Below are positions 27,488-30,394 of a stretch of DNA of 30,394 nt, in pieces; the stretch's first letter is position 1; each line of letters opens with the position of its first letter. Below the pieces are notes generated by a model. That model had not been told where the DNA came from, did no database searches, and saw only the letters and a list, made by a program, of their open reading frames with translations. Origin of the DNA: a virus; the IMG/VR virus record IMGVR_UViG_3300042465_003579, positions 1 to 30,394 of that record; one strand, given 5' to 3'. Position numbers and translations under genes: made by a program.

Positions 27488-28696
27488 ATGGCATTAGCAA
27501 AAGGCGTTGCAAAGCGCGTCGTAATTAAAAAAGAAACTACATGGGGTACTCTAGCAGGGCCAACCAGTGCTAAGTATCTACGTAGAGTAACAGCTAATTT
27601 TAACTTAGCAAAAGAAACCTATGAATCAAACGAAATTCGCACTGACTATCAGTTAGCAGATTTCCGACACGGTGTTCGTTCCGCAGCAGGTTCGCTGAAC
27701 GGTGAATTATCTCCCGGTTCTTACTCTGATTTAATGCAATCTATTGTAGCAAAAGATTTCGCAACAGGCATTACTACAAGTTCTGCTTCTGTTACAATCG
27801 CTACTTCTGGTTCATTCTTCACTATTACTCGTGCTACTGGCAGTTACTTAACTGACCTGTTGTATGTTGGTAGTATCGTTCGTTTAGTAGGGGCTGGCTT
27901 AAACGCAGCTAACGTAGGTAACAACTTACTTGTAGTCGCTTTAACAGCTACTATTATGACTGTTAGAGTACTCTCAGGTACTCCACTGGTTCCAGAAGGT
28001 CCAATCGTTACTGTAACTGCTGTAGTTACTGGTAAACAAACCCTTGCTCCACTAACAGCTCACACGGACGATTCTTATACTATTGAAGAATTTTACTCTG
28101 ATATTGCTCAGTCTGAAGTTTATACAGGTATGAAGGTTGGTACAATGAATGTACAACTCCCATCTACTGGGTTAGTGACTTGTGACTTTAGTTTAATGGG
28201 TAAAGACCTTGCACAAACAGGAACTTCCGCTTACTTCACAACTCCAACAGCAGCAGGAACAACTAGTACTCTAGCTTCTGTATCTGGTGCGTTAGTAGTT
28301 AATGGTGTTGCTGTAGCTCTGATTACTTCTCTTGACTTCACAGTAGAACGTGCAATGGAGAATGCTACTGTAGTAGGTTCTAACAGTATCGCTGATATGT
28401 TCACTGGTCGTATTAAGGTTAATGGAAACATTAGCACTTACTTCCAAGATGCTACATTCCGTGATTACTTCAAAGATGAAGCTGTTATATCTATTGTTGT
28501 AGCTGTAACTGCTGGTCAAGGTAAAACAGATGATGCAATTTCATTTACTTTACCTAAAGTAAAAGTAGGTTCTTTTGATAAAGCTGATGCCGAAAACGGT
28601 ATCGTAGCTTCTCAGTCGTTCCAAGCTTTATTGAATTCTACAGTAACTGGTGGTCTACCTCCAACTACTATTATGATTCAAGACACAAGTATCTAA
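27488..28696 (+). CDS. major tail tube protein (Phage_tube_2-like)
   Basis: The 402-residue protein contains the family signature LAKETYESNEIRTDYQLADFRHGVRSAAGSLNGELSPGSYSDLMQSIVAKDF near residues 38-95, then beta-rich repeats. It forms the long non-contractile tail tube. A good terminator follows the gene. Its long beta-rich middle may include an Ig-like or decoration domain, as tail tubes often do. Confidence 0.9.
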   Translation: MALAKGVAKRVVIKKETTWGTLAGPTSAKYLRRVTANFNLAKETYESNEIRTDYQLADFRHGVRSAAGSLNGELSPGSYSDLMQSIVAKDFATGITTSSASVTIATSGSFFTITRATGSYLTDLLYVGSIVRLVGAGLNAANVGNNLLVVALTATIMTVRVLSGTPLVPEGPIVTVTAVVTGKQTLAPLTAHTDDSYTIEEFYSDIAQSEVYTGMKVGTMNVQLPSTGLVTCDFSLMGKDLAQTGTSAYFTTPTAAGTTSTLASVSGALVVNGVAVALITSLDFTVERAMENATVVGSNSIADMFTGRIKVNGNISTYFQDATFRDYFKDEAVISIVVAVTAGQGKTDDAISFTLPKVKVGSFDKADAENGIVASQSFQALLNSTVTGGLPPTTIMIQDTSI

Positions 28697-28713
28697 TATA
28701 AATTAGACCATAG

Positions 28714-28754
28714 AAACCTCCTTGGATAAAACCTTGGAGGTTTTGTTGTTTACG
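28714..28754 (+). terminator. rho-independent terminator after the tail tube
   Basis: AAACCTCC (28714-28721) pairs with GGAGGTTT (28736-28743) and is followed by a T-rich run. Confidence 0.8.
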
Positions 28755-28780
28755 ATTCCGAAGGAACGGAATCTTTGTTT
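28754..28780 (+). terminator. CCGAAGG stem-loop with T-rich tail
   Basis: GATTCCG (28754-28760) pairs perfectly with CGGAATC (28767-28773) around AAGGAA, followed by TTTGTTT. The sequence nearly repeats 2114-2144. Confidence 0.65.
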
Positions 28781-28853
28781 CTGGATTGGAGATTTTTACT
28801 TCTAACAATATTCAAGGAATATTTTACTTAACAATCTCTACAAGAGATTTTAC

Positions 28854-28882
28854 TTGATTATTATACATAGTAATGTTATAAT
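28854..28882 (+). promoter_or_regulatory. strong promoter for the tail chaperones
   Basis: TTGATT (28854-28859), 17-bp spacing and TGTTATAAT ending at 28882 form an extended -10 promoter after the terminators. Confidence 0.72.
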
Positions 28883-28939
28883 AGGATTAAGCCCAGAATA
28901 AATAGTTCTGGTAATAACAACTAATTGAAAGGAACTACC

Positions 28940-29341
28940 ATGTTAGACCTAAAAGTACAAAACCTAGCAGAACAATCAGAATCAGGATACGAGTTTGAAC
29001 TTGTGTATCCAGCTTCACAGGAACGCACAGGAGCCTTCGTTAAGGTTCGTGGAGCGCAATCTCCTGTAGCACGTACATATGCTCGTAAGAAGTACAACGA
29101 GTACCGCTTACGTGAACAAGCCGCAAAGCGTAAAGGTAAAGAAGATGAAATGACTCTAGATGAAGCTGAAGATTTGAGTATCGAATCAGCTATTAACAGA
29201 GTCATTAGCTGGAAGGGAATTACTGAAGATAAAGTAGAAGTTACTTTTACTAAAGAAAATGCTGAACGTATTTTCCGCGCTCACTCTTGGATTAAAGATC
29301 AAGTAATGGAGGAAAGCGACCAGCTTAGTAACTTTCAGTGA
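28940..29341 (+). CDS. tail assembly chaperone, short form (G-like)
   Basis: The ATG at 28940 is chosen over the in-frame TTG at 28925 because AAAGGA sits at 28928-28933. The 133-residue protein has VYPASQERTGAFVKVRGAQSPVARTYARKKYNEYRLREQAAKRKGKEDE and SAINRVISWKGI, typical of tail assembly chaperones placed before the tape measure. It ends in AAC TTT CAG TGA, inside an overlap with the next frame, consistent with programmed frameshifting. Confidence 0.85.
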   Translation: MLDLKVQNLAEQSESGYEFELVYPASQERTGAFVKVRGAQSPVARTYARKKYNEYRLREQAAKRKGKEDEMTLDEAEDLSIESAINRVISWKGITEDKVEVTFTKENAERIFRAHSWIKDQVMEESDQLSNFQ

Positions 29342-29717
29342 AGAAGAACTAGAGCAAGGTAAACTGTATGCTGAACAAGAGTTTGTGTTTGCTCAAGTTC
29401 AGTCAGACGGTAAATCACTAATGGATCATTTACTTTCGGTTAAAGCCCAAGGTATTAATCCTTTAGAACTTGAAAATCTTGTAGAACTTCCAGAATCATT
29501 AAGAGAACAATGGTTCTGGTTCTTGGCATTGAACAGTACTAGACAATGTGGTTTTGGTTTTAGTCCTATTAGTTATTCCGAAATTTATTCGTTCTTTAAA
29601 CTAATAAAAATAGAACCAGATCAATCAGACATTGATGTTATTAGATTATTTGATTCAGTTGCTATTGATGCAAATAATAAGAAACAACAAAAAGAACAGA
29701 AGAACAAAAAGAAATAA
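29307..29717 (+). CDS. tail assembly chaperone frameshift extension (GT-like)
   Basis: This frame is open from 29307, has no good ribosome site and overlaps the end of the chaperone in the +1 frame. A shift at TTT-C (29333-29336) would give ...SNF followed by SEEELEQGKLYAEQEF. The sequence then continues LLSVKAQGINPLELENLVELPES, LREQWFWFLALNSTRQ and a Lys/Gln-rich tail. The product would be a fused chaperone that loads the tape measure. I infer +1 (or -2) shifting, unlike the usual -1 of lambda. Confidence 0.78.
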   Translation, partial: WRKATSLVTFSEEELEQGKLYAEQEFVFAQVQSDGKSLMDHLLSVKAQGINPLELENLVELPESLREQWFWFLALNSTRQCGFGFSPISYSEIYSFFKLIKIEPDQSDIDVIRLFDSVAIDANNKKQQKEQKNKKK

Positions 29718-29722
29718 ACTTT

Positions 29723-29749
29723 AAGCCTGCATGTTAGCTCTGTAGGCTT
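29723..29749 (+). terminator. hairpin after chaperone genes
   Basis: AAGCCTGCA (29723-29731) pairs with TGTAGGCTT (29741-29749), with one G-U pair, followed by ATTCTTT. It is a possible weak terminator. Confidence 0.5.
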
Positions 29750-29789
29750 ATTCTTTATGTGGTTACCAACGTGCTTACATAAAGAATAA
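29748..29789 (+). repeat. 13-bp perfect inverted repeat before the tape measure gene
   Basis: TTATTCTTTATGT (29748-29760) pairs with ACATAAAGAATAA (29777-29789) around a 16-base loop. It overlaps the previous hairpin by two bases and ends 12 bases before the tape measure ribosome site. Confidence 0.85.
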
Positions 29790-29810
29790 TGTCCAGATAA
29801 AGGAAATGAA

Positions 29811-30394
29811 ATGTTAGAATTATCCCAAATTGGTTTTACTGTAGAAACTAAACCACTAGAAGATGCAGCAACTAAACTTGCAGCATTGGGCACAGCCGCA
29901 TCTAAATTAGCTGGAGACTTAAAGAAACTAGATAAAGCTTCCGCTGATGCAGCAGTTAATCAAAAGAAAGTAGAACTAGCAGCAGAAAAAGTAGCTACGC
30001 AAGCAGCTAAAACAGCAGAAGTAGTAGATCGTGCTGAAAAGAAAAAACAAAAAGCTGTAGAACAAACAACTAAAGCCACTAAAGATGCACAAGTTGTACA
30101 AACAGGTTTAGTAGATAGTATTGAACGTAAACGCGATCTAATCAGTGAAGGTTGGACTCGTGGTGAATCTAGTGTACTTAAAATGGCTGAAGCTATGGGT
30201 ATTGCTGGTGGAGAAATGGAAAGACTAAAAGGTCTATTACGTGATATCGGTGGACTAGCTAGTAACCCTTTCGATTCTACATTAGGTTCCTTACGTAGTA
30301 TTCAAAAAGAATTTGATGGTTTAGTGCTTCGTTCTAAGTTAGTTGATCAAGGTATCGAACTAACAACTACACAGCTTAAACAGTTCGCTAGAAT
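29811..30394 (+). CDS. tape measure protein (3' end missing)
   Basis: The ATG at 29811 has AAAGGA upstream and the frame is open to the window end (194 codons). The N-terminus, MLELSQIGFTVETKPLEDAATKL, is typical of tape measure proteins. A long Ala/Lys/Glu/Gln-rich helical segment with heptad character follows (AAVNQKKVELAAEKVATQAA). Tape measures set tail length and lie inside the tube. Position after the chaperone pair supports the call. Confidence 0.9.
   Translation, partial: MLELSQIGFTVETKPLEDAATKLAALGTAASKLAGDLKKLDKASADAAVNQKKVELAAEKVATQAAKTAEVVDRAEKKKQKAVEQTTKATKDAQVVQTGLVDSIERKRDLISEGWTRGESSVLKMAEAMGIAGGEMERLKGLLRDIGGLASNPFDSTLGSLRSIQKEFDGLVLRSKLVDQGIELTTTQLKQFAR

Overview
This window is part of the genome of a tailed double-stranded DNA phage. 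The evidence is a complete HK97-type head-building order followed by head-tail connectors, a tail tube, frameshifted tail chaperones and the start of a tape measure. No tail sheath gene lies between the tail terminator and the tape measure, so a long non-contractile tail (siphovirus) is most likely. The DNA is AT-rich, the promoters look like host sigma-70 sites (many with an extended TGnTATAAT -10), and the first gene belongs to the NinX/DUF2591 family known from enterobacterial phages. A gammaproteobacterial host is therefore likely, but I cannot name it. No integrase was seen.

Layout. Positions 1-5.93 kb hold small rightward genes, mostly unknown, each with its own promoter or leader. They are interrupted by a structure-rich non-coding block (2.39-2.95 kb). 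Positions 5.93-7.18 kb are a long convergent non-coding region full of inverted repeats, phased ACGAT motifs and a 26-bp direct repeat. Two overlapping leftward DNA-binding genes (7.18-8.13 kb) face away from the late genes across a compact divergent promoter with a palindrome on the rightward -35 box; this looks like a transcription switch.

Rightward from 8.28 kb come a small unknown gene, a PhoH-like ATPase, a ClpP-like protease and a degenerate HNH-fold protein. A tRNA/structured-RNA region follows (10.6-13.9 kb), containing ten tRNAs (Ala, Trp, Asp, Ser, His, Asn, Tyr, Pro, Thr, Gly), a zinc-ribbon gene, a secreted protein or lipoprotein, a 42-aa gene, an HNH endonuclease and several non-tRNA hairpins. 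The tRNA-Ala and tRNA-Gly carry an unusual T-loop in which the normal U54 and A58 are A54 and U58. The tRNA-Ala also has a tiny D-arm, and the tRNA-Trp changes both partners of the G19-C56 elbow pair.

The structural module (13.9 kb to the end) reads: terminase small and large subunits, portal, a ChaB-like/structural fusion, four structural proteins including a tandem duplicate, XkdF-type prohead protease, scaffold with a probable internal start, decoration protein, major capsid protein, an inserted GIY-YIG + HNH + AP2 homing endonuclease with its own promoter, four connector/neck/tail-terminator proteins, tail tube, two chaperone frames joined by a likely +1 frameshift, and the tape measure N-terminus.
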